The translations under genes and the position numbers were made by a program. DNA of 42,035 nt from an uncultured Shinella sp. (GTDB taxonomy: Bacteria > Pseudomonadota > Alphaproteobacteria > Rhizobiales > Rhizobiaceae), in contig NZ_CAMLFY010000028.1 of assembly GCF_946479415.1 (NCBI RefSeq), positions 1 to 42,035 on the forward strand, given 5' to 3'. Below are positions 41,725-42,035 of this stretch, in pieces. Under the pieces are notes generated by a model. It worked only from the letters and a program-made list of their open reading frames with translations, was not told where the DNA came from and did no database searches. Each line of letters starts with the position of its first letter. The stretch's first letter is position 1.

Positions 41725-42035
41725 ATGACGGACACCACCCGTACGCCCCTTGTGGAGCTGAAGAACATCTCCATCTCCTTCGGCGGCATCCATGCCGTGG
41801 ACAATGCTTCGGTCGATCTCTATCCCGGCGAGGTCGTCGCCCTTCTCGGCCATAACGGTGCCGGCAAGTCGACGCTGATCAAGATCCTCTCCGGCGCCTA
41901 CAAGCGCGATGGCGGCGAAATCCTGATCAATGGCGAGCCCGCCGACATCGGCAACCCGCGCGACGCCAAGAAATACGGTATCGAGACGATCTACCAGACG
42001 CTCGCCGTCGCCGACAATGTCGACGCCGCCGCCAA
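41725..42035 (+). CDS. xylG: xylose-type sugar ABC transporter ATP-binding protein XylG (partial)
   Basis: The first 103 or so residues of a CUT2 ATPase, cut by the right edge of the window. It starts at the ATG at 41725 with CAGGAG 8 bases upstream. Walker A is GHNGAGKST, preceded by [20 protein letters not shown] and followed by [20 protein letters not shown] and the Q-loop [10 protein letters not shown]. Proteins of this class normally continue to either a single or a double ATPase unit, which cannot be seen here. It completes the xylF-xylH-xylG operon. Confidence 0.88.
   Translation, partial: MTDTTRTPLVELKNISISFGGIHAVDNASVDLYPGEVVALLGHNGAGKSTLIKILSGAYKRDGGEILINGEPADIGNPRDAKKYGIETIYQTLAVADNVDAAA

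Overview
The window is chromosomal DNA of a high-GC alphaproteobacterium, most likely a member of the Rhizobiaceae (Rhizobium/Agrobacterium/Ensifer/Shinella group). The evidence is the PhyR-NepR-EcfG general-stress locus with an HWE-type kinase, the polyol (smo/mtlK), thuAB and hmuSTUV-tonB-hmuQ genes in a rhizobial order, RirA-like iron boxes (TGA-N9-TCA), and a RIME-like rhizobial intergenic palindrome. The species cannot be fixed from the sequence alone. No phage, transposase, CRISPR array, tRNA or rRNA was seen, and no intergenic stretch exceeds 300 bases.

Layout. 1-1901 (minus): preA (cut by the window edge) and preT, the reductive pyrimidine-degradation enzyme. 2157-12213 (plus): a polyol catabolic operon with a SorC-type regulator, the SmoEFGK ABC transporter, sorbitol dehydrogenase SmoS, mannitol dehydrogenase MtlK, a HAD phosphatase and an FGGY pentulose kinase. 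12245-12408 (plus): a probable small RNA with a sigma-EcfG-type promoter, two hairpins with CCCCC loops and a strong intrinsic terminator. 12504-15838: the general stress core, phyR (minus) divergent from nepR-ecfG (plus), with back-to-back EcfG promoters between them, followed by an HWE histidine kinase. 15876-16790 (minus): a YqjD/YqjE-like membrane pair behind a perfect EcfG promoter.

16918-23944: heme-iron module, with hmuSTUV (minus) interrupted between hmuS and hmuT by a RIME-like repeat. Divergently there is an exported Cys-containing protein and TonB, then a separate iron-boxed operon of a Cys-rich DUF2325 protein, a small unknown protein and the heme monooxygenase HmuQ. 23954-25808: DUF423 membrane protein, group II truncated hemoglobin, and a TetR-SMR efflux pair with an operator inside its promoter. 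25874-28774: thuA-thuB behind a LacI-type operator, with a convergent LacI regulator.

28957-37709: mixed region containing a GT-B glycosyltransferase, arsenate reductase divergent from a MarR-GNAT pair, an exported CX5R phosphatase, then a polysaccharide-assembly block (Wzy-like polymerase, acyltransferase, secreted GH5 glycosidase, Wzz-like co-polymerase without a kinase domain). 37731-42035: a ROK (XylR-like) repressor divergent from the sugar ABC operon xylF-xylH-xylG (xylG cut by the window end), with a 21-base operator in between.

The themes are sugar and polyol uptake under local repressors, iron/heme acquisition under an iron repressor, and the general stress response. The candidates that most deserve follow-up are the EcfG-promoter small RNA next to phyR and the iron-boxed Cys-rich DUF2325-hmuQ operon.
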